Source: G963692885 sp964658655
GTDB lineage: Bacteria; Acidobacteriota; Terriglobia; Terriglobales; Acidobacteriaceae
DNA length: 64,000 bases
Assembly (NCBI GenBank): GCA_964658655.1
Contig: CAZZZL010000013.1
Location: 1 to 64,000, forward strand
Direction: 5' to 3'
Below are positions 27,372 to 35,176 of the stretch, piece after piece; the first letter of the stretch is position 1, and each line of letters begins with the position of its first letter. Both the position numbers and the translations under genes were made by a program. The notes under the pieces were generated by a model. That model searched no databases and had not been told where the DNA came from. It worked only from the letters and a program-made list of their open reading frames with translations.

Positions 27372-28613
27372 ATGGCTGATTCGTCGCTCGTTCCCTCTAC
27401 CGCCATTCCACAGGGCTTTCGCTTCTCCGCAGTGCGCGCCGGCATCAAGGCCAGCGGCCGTCTTGATTTCGCCTGCGCCCTGGCCGATGACCCGGCAGCC
27501 TCTGCGGCCATGTTTACCAGCAACCAGGTCGTGGCTGCGCCTGTCATCATCGGACGGCAACATCTGCAGGCCTCGTCGAATTTTATTCGTGCCGTCGTTG
27601 TGAACGCGGGCAATGCCAACTGCGCCACCGGCCAGGCGGGACTCGATGCATGCGAAAGAGTCTGCGCTTCCGCTGCGACTCAGTTCGACTGCGCGAGCGA
27701 GCAGATTCTCCCCTCTTCGACCGGCATCATCGGAGTATTACTGCCCGCCGAGAAACTCATTGCGGCACTGCCGGCACTCCATGCAGGACTGGGCGCCACA
27801 TCCGATCACTTCGCACAGTTCGCAAGTGCCATCATGACGACCGACACGCGGATGAAAGTCGCACACGCCTCCTGCATCATCGAAGGCCGAACCGTAAATA
27901 TTCTAGGCACAACCAAAGGCGCGGGCATGATTCAACCGAAGCTGATTGCGCCGCACGCCACCATGCTCGCCTATCTCTTCACGGACGCGGCTGTCCAGCC
28001 CGCAGCCTTGAATGATTTGCTGCACGGTGCCGTGAATGTTAGCTTCAATCGCATCTCGATCGATGGCGACACTTCGACGAACGACACAGTGCTGCTCATG
28101 GCCAGTGGCAAGAGCAGCGTCACCCTGACCACGCCGGAAGGCAAGCAGAGCTTTCAGCATGCCCTTGATGAAGTGTGCATCTCGCTGGCCCGGCAGATGG
28201 TCGCGGACGGCGAAGGCATCGAGCATGTGGTCGAACTGAATGTGACCGGCGCGCACTCAGACGAAGATGCGCTGCGTATCGCGCGCTCTATCGCAAATTC
28301 TCCTCTGGTCAAGACGGCGTGGGCAGGAAGCGATCCCAACTGGGGACGCATACTCGCTGCCACCGGATATGCAGGCGCACCCATTGATCCGGCACTCATC
28401 AGCATCCATTTCATCGGCGGTGGCAACGTGCTCGAAATCTGCCGCGAAGGCAGTCTTTCGCCGTCGTTCGACGAAGCCGCGGCCCACGCTATCCTGATGC
28501 AGAAGGAATTTTCTGTGCACGTTGATCTGCATCTGGGAGTTGGCCGCTGCCGCTTCTGGACCGGTGATCTGACCGCAGAATATGTAAAGATCAACGCCGA
28601 TTACTCGACCTGA
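27372..28613 (+). CDS. argJ: Glutamate N-acetyltransferase / amino-acid acetyltransferase ArgJ
   Basis: A 413-aa bifunctional enzyme of arginine synthesis that moves acetyl from N-acetylornithine to glutamate and may also use acetyl-CoA. The proprotein is cut by itself at the conserved Ala-Thr bond; here the motif is KGAGMIQP...PHATMLAYLFTDA, with the nucleophile Thr197 in this numbering. The catalytic oxyanion-hole STGIIG segment and the GSDPNWGRILAATGYAG block are present. The C-terminus carries VGRCRFWTGDLTAEYVKINADY, ending YST. I use the ATG at 27372; a GTG three codons earlier is possible and neither has a clear ribosome site. No other arginine gene is adjacent. Length matches the family. 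Confidence 0.92.
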   Translation: MADSSLVPSTAIPQGFRFSAVRAGIKASGRLDFACALADDPAASAAMFTSNQVVAAPVIIGRQHLQASSNFIRAVVVNAGNANCATGQAGLDACERVCASAATQFDCASEQILPSSTGIIGVLLPAEKLIAALPALHAGLGATSDHFAQFASAIMTTDTRMKVAHASCIIEGRTVNILGTTKGAGMIQPKLIAPHATMLAYLFTDAAVQPAALNDLLHGAVNVSFNRISIDGDTSTNDTVLLMASGKSSVTLTTPEGKQSFQHALDEVCISLARQMVADGEGIEHVVELNVTGAHSDEDALRIARSIANSPLVKTAWAGSDPNWGRILAATGYAGAPIDPALISIHFIGGGNVLEICREGSLSPSFDEAAAHAILMQKEFSVHVDLHLGVGRCRFWTGDLTAEYVKINADYST

Positions 28614-28793
28614 TCGCACATGAAAAAGTGCATAGCGCTAAACCTCGCGTCTATCGCGCACGCGCCCATCGCGGAGACTACAAATGCACAAGGATTTGCA
28701 CAGCGACTGTGTAAATCACCCTTCATTCCCAGTTGACGACAGCGCATGAGACTGCGATGGTTGAAGGCTTGCCGAAAAGAGGCTTTTGAAACA

Positions 28794-29531
28794 ATGGCGA
28801 CAAAACAGGTCAAGAAAGCAGCGCTTAGCTACTCCCTCATCAGCGATCAGAAATTTCAGCAGATGTACTCTGCCATGACCGCTCTACGCAGGTCCGCTAA
28901 ACGTAATGCCGCGTCAAAGGGAGCAGAGGCGCCGATCGTCGCTACCCTCATTGACCTTCGGCCTGGAGACCTCGTCATCGCGCCCACACATTTATTGCCC
29001 GAAGCATTGCTCAAGGATGAGCGGCTCCAATTCATGCCTGCAAAGCGAACGGGTTCACAGCCAATCGGCATTGCCATCATCTCTTCCACACTCGCATCGG
29101 CAGTGCTTACGATTGGCGCGGGTGCCGCACTCGGCAGAAACACGACAGCCAATGACAGCGTGATCGTTGCCTTTGGCACGACGGATACCGCGAGCCGCGA
29201 ATCATGGCTCGAAGCCTTGCGCCTCGCCGGCAAACATAAGCTGCCTATTCTCTTTGTGCTGCTTCAGGGCGATGCTGAAGCAACGGCGTTCATTGGTAGT
29301 CAGTCCATGAGCGCAGGCGTCATCTCCGTGCCAGTCGACTCCGCCGACGTCGTTGCGATGTATCGTGTCGCTTTCGAATCATTGGCCCGCGCACGCAGGC
29401 GCACCGGCGCGACACTCATCGTCTGCACGCCGTACAGCCTTGAAGATCAGATGCCGCGACGTGCCGAAGATCCGTTGAAGAAGCTGGAGACCTACCTGCG
29501 AAAGAAAGAGATTCCCATCAAGCTTCGTTAA
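28794..29531 (+). CDS. Degenerate E1-alpha-like (thiamine-diphosphate dehydrogenase fold) protein
   Basis: A 245-aa protein resembling the alpha subunit of 2-oxoacid dehydrogenases but shortened and altered. I start at the ATG at 28794; the frame is open 16 codons upstream. The N-terminus has the E1-alpha-like YSAMTALRRSA stretch, the middle has SQPIGIAIISSTLASAVLTIGAGAALG, and the end has the DPLKKLETYLRKKEI pattern that closes E1-alpha subunits. In the cofactor region, the normal GDG is FGTTDTASRESW (Gly128-Thr-Thr) and the closing Asn-Asn is replaced by LLQGD (156-160). The metal and cofactor ligands therefore seem lost, and I infer it is not a working decarboxylase. No E1-beta, E2 or E3 gene is adjacent. 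It converges with gpmI, 3 bp apart. Confidence 0.65.
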   Translation: MATKQVKKAALSYSLISDQKFQQMYSAMTALRRSAKRNAASKGAEAPIVATLIDLRPGDLVIAPTHLLPEALLKDERLQFMPAKRTGSQPIGIAIISSTLASAVLTIGAGAALGRNTTANDSVIVAFGTTDTASRESWLEALRLAGKHKLPILFVLLQGDAEATAFIGSQSMSAGVISVPVDSADVVAMYRVAFESLARARRRTGATLIVCTPYSLEDQMPRRAEDPLKKLETYLRKKEIPIKLR

Positions 29532-29534
29532 CAA

Positions 29535-31145
29535 TCAGCTGCGCGCCGCCTTGGCAACGCGCATATCGCGACCGCTCATCTGCATCGGTTGCGCCAGCCC
29601 CAGCATACCGAGAATCGTCGGTGAAATATCGCGCAGCGAACCATCCTGGCGCAGGGTGTACTTGTTCGCATCCTCACTCACCAGGATGAATGGCACGGGG
29701 TTCGTCGTATGCGATGTATGCGGGCCGCCTGCACCGGGATCAGTCAACATCTCCGCGTTCCCGTGATCGGCCGTAATCAACATTGATCCGCCCTTTTGTC
29801 TGAGCGTCTGGTAAAGCCGTCCCAGGCATGCGTCGATTGTCTCGACACCCTTGATTGTCGGCTCGAGCTTGCCCGAATGCCCCACCATGTCGGCGTTCGC
29901 AAAGTTCACAACCACCAGGTCGAACGCAGTATCTTCCACTGCTTTGATCACAACGTCCGCGATTCCATCCGCAGACATTTCAGGTGCAAGATCGTACGTC
30001 GCCACCTTCTTTGAAGCGACCAGCTGGCGTTCTTCGCCGGGGAATTCCTTCTCGATGCCGCCATTGAAAAAATATGTCACGTGCGCATACTTTTCGGTTT
30101 CGGCTACGCGCAGGTTGCGCAGATTCGCCTGTGCCAGCAGGTTCGCCAGCAGGTTATCCATCGACTGCGGATGAATGACCAGCGGCAGGGTGAATTGCTT
30201 GTCATATTGCGTCATGCAGACATAGAGCAGGTCCTTTGGCACTTCACTGCGCGGAATTTCGGCATCCAGATCGTCCGCGCCCGGCAGGTCGCGGCCGTCC
30301 TCTTTCGTCAACCCGCTATTGCGCGCTAACACGCGCGTGATCTGTCTTGCGCGATCAGCCCGATAGTTGAAGTTGACGCACACATCTTCATCCTGCACCG
30401 TCGCCACAGGCTTTCCATCTGCGCCAACCACAACAAACGGAATCACGAATTCATCGGTGACGCCGTTGTTATAACACTCCTTCACACGCGCAATTGCATC
30501 GCTGTAGGCGCCGCCCTCGGCCACGCCTTTCACCATCGCGTCAAATGTTTTCTTCTCGCGCTCCCACCGGCGATCGCGATCCATTGCATAGTAGCGTCCA
30601 CTCACCGTGGCAAGTTTCCCGACGCCTGTCTCCGCCAGCGCCTGCTGCAGTTTTTCGAGATAGCCAGCACCGCTGGTCGGCAGTGTGTCGCGGCCGTCCA
30701 GGAACGCATGCACAAACACCTTCTCTACCCCGGCAAGCTTCGCCGCCTTCAGCAATGCATGCAGATGCGCCTGCTGCGCATGCACGCCTCCATCAGAAAC
30801 CAGCCCTAGCAGGTGAAGCTGGCGCCCGCTCTCGCGCACTTTATGCAGCGCTTCGAGAATCACAGGGTCCGTATAGAAGCTGCCGTCAGCGATCATCGCA
30901 TCGATACGCGTAATATCCATCTGCACCACGCGCCCTGCACCGATATTCAGGTGGCCAACTTCGCTGTTTCCCATCTGTCCATCCGGCAGGCCAACATAAT
31001 GGTCAGAAGCCTGGATAAGGGTGTTCGGAAACTCCGCCAGCAGCCTGTCGTAGTTCGGCTTGCGTGCCTGCGCAATGGCATTGGCAAAAGTCTCGGCGCG
31101 GTATCCCCACCCATCAAGAATGGTCAAAATCAAAGGTCGTTTCAT
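29535..31145 (-). CDS. gpmI: 2,3-bisphosphoglycerate-independent phosphoglycerate mutase
   Basis: A 536-aa cytoplasmic glycolytic enzyme that converts 3-phosphoglycerate to 2-phosphoglycerate with a phosphoserine intermediate and two manganese ions. The phosphatase-like fold starts with ILDGWGY (metal Asp11), the catalytic Ser61 is in GNSEVGHLN, and the C-terminal metal block VVNFANADMVGHSG...TADHGNAE is present. The substrate-binding FLDGRDTLPTS and NYRADRARQITR stretches of the inserted domain are intact. The ATG is at 31145. The next glycolytic enzyme, enolase, is 1.3 kb away on the same strand, with an unrelated plus-strand gene between them. Confidence 0.95.
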   Translation of the reverse strand: MKRPLILTILDGWGYRAETFANAIAQARKPNYDRLLAEFPNTLIQASDHYVGLPDGQMGNSEVGHLNIGAGRVVQMDITRIDAMIADGSFYTDPVILEALHKVRESGRQLHLLGLVSDGGVHAQQAHLHALLKAAKLAGVEKVFVHAFLDGRDTLPTSGAGYLEKLQQALAETGVGKLATVSGRYYAMDRDRRWEREKKTFDAMVKGVAEGGAYSDAIARVKECYNNGVTDEFVIPFVVVGADGKPVATVQDEDVCVNFNYRADRARQITRVLARNSGLTKEDGRDLPGADDLDAEIPRSEVPKDLLYVCMTQYDKQFTLPLVIHPQSMDNLLANLLAQANLRNLRVAETEKYAHVTYFFNGGIEKEFPGEERQLVASKKVATYDLAPEMSADGIADVVIKAVEDTAFDLVVVNFANADMVGHSGKLEPTIKGVETIDACLGRLYQTLRQKGGSMLITADHGNAEMLTDPGAGGPHTSHTTNPVPFILVSEDANKYTLRQDGSLRDISPTILGMLGLAQPMQMSGRDMRVAKAARS

Positions 31146-31229
31146 GCGACTCCACTCGATTCAACGTACTGAAGTGTCTCTAGTGGAGATGTTAAATTAA
31201 GAAGCGGTTCGATCGCCCTCATCCCATCC

Positions 31230-32402
31230 ATGCAATTCCTCTTCTCGCGCCTCAGGCGTATCACCAGCGGTGCCACCTGGATTCCAGAGATCGATGGCCT
31301 GCGCTTTATCGCCATTTTCTCAGTAGTGCTTTTTCACCTGGGCGGAGAAGTTTATTCGAAGTCGGGTCTCGTTCTGAACATCCATCAGTGGTACGTCCCG
31401 CTGCTTCAGTGCGTTTCGCACGGTTCGCGGGGCGTAGAAATTTTTTTCGTGATCAGTGGCTTCATACTCGGTAGGCCCTTCGCGCGCCATACTCTTCTTG
31501 GCGACAAAAGGGTCCGACTGGGTAGCTACTACCTTCGGCGGCTCACCCGCCTCGAGCCGCCCTACTTGTTTAACCTTTTGATCATCGCGATCTGCATTTT
31601 TATCTACATTCCAGGAACACGGTTTCCGGACCTGTGCAGACACTTCCTCGCAAGCGCTGTCTATCTACACGGCTTCATTTACAACAGCATCAGCACGATT
31701 AACGCGGTCACCTGGAGCCTGGAGATTGAAGTGCAGTTCTATGTGCTCGTGCCGCTGCTGGTCGCTTTCTACAAGGTGCGTACCGTGGCCTTGCGTCGTA
31801 GCTTGTTGATCCTCGCGATGCTGCTGCTCTCCTTGTTTCAAGAGTGGGCATTCCAGCAATCCTACTGGGGCAGACCACAGCAATTCATCTACTACACCGT
31901 CATCTTCTACCTTCAATATTTCCTCGCGGGATTTCTGCTTAGTGATCTCTACCTCGTCTCGTTTCCGCGCTGGCGCCCCGCACTTGCATGGGACATCGTC
32001 AGCCTCATCTGCTGGCCACTACTGTTTTACTTCGACGCGTGGTGGCGCCCCACCGTGCTGCCATTCCTGATCCTGCTGGTCTGCATCGGCGCCTTTCGCG
32101 GCATCTACTTTCCCCGATTGTTCCGACTCGAGTCCATCGCCCTCATCGGCGGCATGTGCTACTCCATCTACCTATGGCACTTCTTCATCATTTCTCTGGG
32201 CTTCAAAGTCACACGGCATCTCTTCTATACCAAGGACTATCTTTTCAACCTGACGATGCAAGGCGCGTTCCTGCTGCCATTCGTCCTGATACTGAGCACG
32301 TTGTACTACCTGGTCATCGAACGCCCCTGCATGGACCCTAGGTGGCCGCAGAAACTCATTGGCAAATTAAAAGCCGCCCCGGCACATACCGGGACGGCCT
32401 AG
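31230..32402 (+). CDS. Acyltransferase 3 family membrane protein
   Basis: A 390-aa integral membrane protein of the acyltransferase-3/OafA/NolL family, with about ten hydrophobic segments. The family's N-terminal signature is present: EIDGLRFIAIFSVVLFHLGG, with the catalytic His in FHL, then GSRGVEIFFVISGFILGRPFA. Members transfer acetyl or other acyl groups to cell-surface sugars or lipids. There is no separate SGNH domain, so it is the membrane-only form. It is encoded between gpmI and eno but on the opposite strand. Its last codons overlap the enolase terminator (32364-32398). Substrate unknown. Confidence 0.88.
   Translation: MQFLFSRLRRITSGATWIPEIDGLRFIAIFSVVLFHLGGEVYSKSGLVLNIHQWYVPLLQCVSHGSRGVEIFFVISGFILGRPFARHTLLGDKRVRLGSYYLRRLTRLEPPYLFNLLIIAICIFIYIPGTRFPDLCRHFLASAVYLHGFIYNSISTINAVTWSLEIEVQFYVLVPLLVAFYKVRTVALRRSLLILAMLLLSLFQEWAFQQSYWGRPQQFIYYTVIFYLQYFLAGFLLSDLYLVSFPRWRPALAWDIVSLICWPLLFYFDAWWRPTVLPFLILLVCIGAFRGIYFPRLFRLESIALIGGMCYSIYLWHFFIISLGFKVTRHLFYTKDYLFNLTMQGAFLLPFVLILSTLYYLVIERPCMDPRWPQKLIGKLKAAPAHTGTA
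32364..32398 (-). terminator. Rho-independent terminator of enolase gene, inside end of acyltransferase gene
   Basis: Read on the minus strand, GCCGTCCCGG (32398-32389) pairs with CCGGGGCGGC (32382-32373) over ten positions with one G-T pair, loop TATGTG, and is followed by TTTTAATTT. It begins 23 bp after the enolase stop. The same bases encode the last residues of the convergent acyltransferase gene. Confidence 0.85.
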
Positions 32403-32420
32403 TTTGGCAAGTATTCCTAC

Positions 32421-33713
32421 TTAATCGCTGAAGTTGATCGACTCAGCCCCAAGGAAATTCGCCGTCTGTCCCAGCTCTTCTTCGATCCGCAGCAACTGGT
32501 TATATTTCGCGATACGATCCGTCCTTGACAGTGAACCAGTCTTGATCTGCCCCACGCCTGTCGCCACCGCAAGATCTGCGATGAATGTGTCTTCTGTCTC
32601 GCCGCTTCGATGAGACATGATCGACGTATAGCCATAGCGGCGGCCAAGCTCGATCGCTTCGAAAGTCTCGGTCACCGTGCCGATCTGGTTCACCTTGATC
32701 AGGATCGAATTAGCGATTCCTTCGTGAATGCCACGCTGCAAGCGCTCAGTATTAGTGACGAATAGATCATCACCGACCAGCTGGATCTGCTCGCCCAGGA
32801 TTTCTGTCATAAAGCGCCAACCAGCCCAGTCATCCTCGGCCAGACCATCTTCAATCGAGATGATCGGATACTGCCGCACCCAGCTCTCCCAGTAGCGCGC
32901 CATCTCTTCGCTCGACTTCTCGCTCTTGTCAGACTTCTTGAAAACGTACTTGCCCGTTTCCTTGTTGTAGAACTCGCTGCTTGCCGGATCGAGTGCCAGT
33001 GCTACATCATCGCCGACTTTGTAGCCTGCTGCCTCGATCGCTTCGAGAATCACTTCGATCGCTTCTTCATTCGAGTTCAGCGACGGCGCAAATCCACCCT
33101 CGTCACCAACGGCAGTGCTGTAACCCTTCCTCTTCAATACGCCCTTAAGCGTGTGAAATATCTCCGCACCCCAGCGCAGTGCATCGGTGAAACGCTCAGC
33201 GCCGATTGGCATGATCATGAATTCCTGGAAATCGACATTGTTGTCCGCATGCGATCCTCCATTGATGATGTTCATCATCGGGGTAGGCAGAATGCATGCA
33301 TTCGCGCCGCCGAGGTATCGATACAGCGGCAGCTTCAACGCTGTTGCCGATGCACGCGCACATGCCATCGACACGGCCAGAATTGCATTCGCACCCAGCT
33401 TGCTCTTGTTCTCCGTGCCATCGAGAGCGTTCATCGTCGCGTCAATCAGGCGCTGGTTGCTTGCATCCATCCCCGTGAGTTCGGGCGCCAGCACACTCTC
33501 TACATTTTCGACCGCCTGCAACACGCCCTTGCCCAGGTAGTAATCCTTGTCGCCATCGCGCAGTTCAACTGCTTCGTGCTCGCCGGTCGAAGCGCCACTT
33601 GGCACCGCCGCGCGTCCAATCGAGCCATCTGCCAGGATCACATCTGCTTCTACCGTCGGGTTGCCGCGCGAATCAAGAATTTCCCGCGCGCGAATCTGTG
33701 CAATCTCAGTCAT
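32421..33713 (-). CDS. eno: Enolase
   Basis: A 430-aa glycolytic enzyme that dehydrates 2-phosphoglycerate to phosphoenolpyruvate. The ATG at 33713 follows AAGGAG at the ideal distance and gives the standard N-terminus (IAQIRAREILDSRGNPTVE); the frame is open 58 codons upstream but that part has no similarity to enolase. The catalytic elements are visible: PSGASTGEHEAVELRDGD, VGDEGGFAPSL, the KVNQIGTVTE lysine, and SHRSGETEDT. The metal ligands are expected in ALDPASSEF, SIEDGLAEDDW and VGDDLFVTN. It ends with a terminator lying within the next gene. The insert KSDKSEKSSEEM near residue 263 is a surface region. Confidence 0.97.
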   Translation of the reverse strand: MTEIAQIRAREILDSRGNPTVEADVILADGSIGRAAVPSGASTGEHEAVELRDGDKDYYLGKGVLQAVENVESVLAPELTGMDASNQRLIDATMNALDGTENKSKLGANAILAVSMACARASATALKLPLYRYLGGANACILPTPMMNIINGGSHADNNVDFQEFMIMPIGAERFTDALRWGAEIFHTLKGVLKRKGYSTAVGDEGGFAPSLNSNEEAIEVILEAIEAAGYKVGDDVALALDPASSEFYNKETGKYVFKKSDKSEKSSEEMARYWESWVRQYPIISIEDGLAEDDWAGWRFMTEILGEQIQLVGDDLFVTNTERLQRGIHEGIANSILIKVNQIGTVTETFEAIELGRRYGYTSIMSHRSGETEDTFIADLAVATGVGQIKTGSLSRTDRIAKYNQLLRIEEELGQTANFLGAESINFSD

Positions 33714-34075
33714 GTCACTCCTTACGATGTGGTGCTCTAAACGATCCCTAAGTTGAGGACGGCGGTCGACAGCGATCTGGCCGCCGCCCACTCCGCCAAT
33801 GCTGCTGATCAGTTCCGACAAATTGCTCCCTGGCGGAAGCACGCAGACCTCTTGTCCGCGCAAACCGCAACCTCGCAAGTTTAACAAAGAAAAATGAATG
33901 GCTTATGTCGACGACGCGTGTAACCGTGAATTCACCGTCGTCCTCAAAGGCTCAGCAAGACCTTTACCTTCGAGATACCCGCCCGGTTACCGACGATCGG
34001 CTGCTCACTGGCACGCCGTAATTTGTTCTAAGCTGATGAGGAAGGTGCTATCACAACGCCTTGGAGTGCGCATGT
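33714..34075. other. Divergent intergenic interval upstream of enolase
   Basis: No credible gene is visible in 362 bases. It holds the enolase ribosome site (33715-33720 on the minus strand) and promoters for enolase and for the TrbI-like gene. I could not pick out a clear promoter pair. Confidence 0.4.
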
Positions 34076-35113
34076 ATGAAGAACAAGCTTTGTGTCACCG
34101 CCCTGCTTTCGTTCACGGCTCTTGCCGGAGCGCAGACCACCTCGCAAGCATCCCAGGGCCAGGGCACCACTGCGAAACCCAGCGCGTACGGAAGTGCTTA
34201 CCAGGGCGTCTCGCAACCCTCTGATGACCAGATTCTCGTCAACGCCAATTCCAGCCAGGAAGCGGACGGTAATTCACCTGCCGTTGCAGCCCAGCCGGTG
34301 AATGTTCCGCCGCCGCCCGCTCCCGTAGCTCAGCCGCCGCGAAGGATTGACCCCAACGGCATTGTCGAAGTCCCGGTAGCCGACGAAACAGTTCCCGGCC
34401 GCACAGCGGAGGCGCCCGTCCTGCGTACGCACGGCTTCAATCCCGATGCCGAGATCGTGACCGCTGTTCCCCAGTCTCCCAACACGTTGCCCGAGGGCAC
34501 ACCGTTCCACGCACGCCTGGTTGAGCAGCTTTCCGCAGATTCCATTACACCCGGCACACCCTTCAGCGCACAACTGACGCAGGACGTCATCCACATGGGC
34601 GCTGTCGTAATCCCTGCAGGTTCGTACGTCCACGGTCGCGTGACCTATGTCAGCGCCGGCCGCAGGATTGGCGGCCAATCCACCATGCGCCTCCGTCCTG
34701 AAGAAGTAGTGCTACCCGACGGGACGCACTATCACTTCCGCGGCGTCGTCACCCAGACGGCCGGTTCCGCTACCAAGACCAACTCTGAAGGCGAAGTTGT
34801 GGCCAAGGGACACCCGGTGCGCACAGCATCTGAATACGGGATGACGGCCGGCAGTGGCGCTGTCATCGGCGCAGTCGTCGGCGGACCCGTTGGAGCAGGC
34901 GTGGGCGCCGGCATCGGCGCAGGCGTCATGACCGTGCATTGGCTGCGCGAGAAGAACGCCGCAGTTCTGCCCGCAGGCTCGAGCGTCACGTTCGGACTGT
35001 CGACGCCGATCTCGCTCACCCCATCGACCATCACACCCGGCATGGCCGCTAACTCACAAGTGCAGTCCGCACCGCCGGTTTCCACCTACGTCGAACCGAA
35101 AGTCCAGAACTAG
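34076..35113 (+). CDS. Secreted TrbI/VirB10-like domain protein with glycine-zipper segment
   Basis: A 345-aa exported protein. The ATG at 34076 follows GGAG at a 9-nt spacer and opens a signal peptide (CVTALLSFTALAGAQ). A proline- and glutamine-rich linker (residues 20-115, including NVPPPPAPVAQPP) is followed by a beta-rich domain: LPEGTPFHARLVEQLSAD, then GTPFSAQLTQDV, VVIPAGSYVHGRVT and VVLPDGTHYHF. This order resembles the C-terminal beta-barrel of VirB10/TrbI. A glycine-zipper region follows (GSGAVIGAVVGGPVGAGVGAG). No other type IV secretion gene is present, so conjugation is unlikely; I infer a cell-envelope role. Terminated by a clear hairpin. Confidence 0.7.
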   Translation: MKNKLCVTALLSFTALAGAQTTSQASQGQGTTAKPSAYGSAYQGVSQPSDDQILVNANSSQEADGNSPAVAAQPVNVPPPPAPVAQPPRRIDPNGIVEVPVADETVPGRTAEAPVLRTHGFNPDAEIVTAVPQSPNTLPEGTPFHARLVEQLSADSITPGTPFSAQLTQDVIHMGAVVIPAGSYVHGRVTYVSAGRRIGGQSTMRLRPEEVVLPDGTHYHFRGVVTQTAGSATKTNSEGEVVAKGHPVRTASEYGMTAGSGAVIGAVVGGPVGAGVGAGIGAGVMTVHWLREKNAAVLPAGSSVTFGLSTPISLTPSTITPGMAANSQVQSAPPVSTYVEPKVQN

Positions 35114-35132
35114 TTTTTTCTCGCAATCGTAC

Positions 35133-35170
35133 AAGGGCGAAGCCGTCATCAGCTTCGCCCTTTCGCTTTT
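35133..35170 (+). terminator. Rho-independent terminator
   Basis: AAGGGCGAAGC (35133-35143) pairs perfectly with GCTTCGCCCTT (35152-35162), loop of 8 nt, followed by TCGCTTTTG. It starts 20 bp after the TrbI-like gene stop. The minus-strand side lacks a T-run, so it serves mainly the plus strand. Confidence 0.85.
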
Positions 35171-35176
35171 GTGCCT

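Noticed and set aside
34076..35113. Trace of a type IV secretion or conjugation system
   Set aside because: The VirB10/TrbI-like domain stands alone with no other secretion, relaxase or transfer gene around it.
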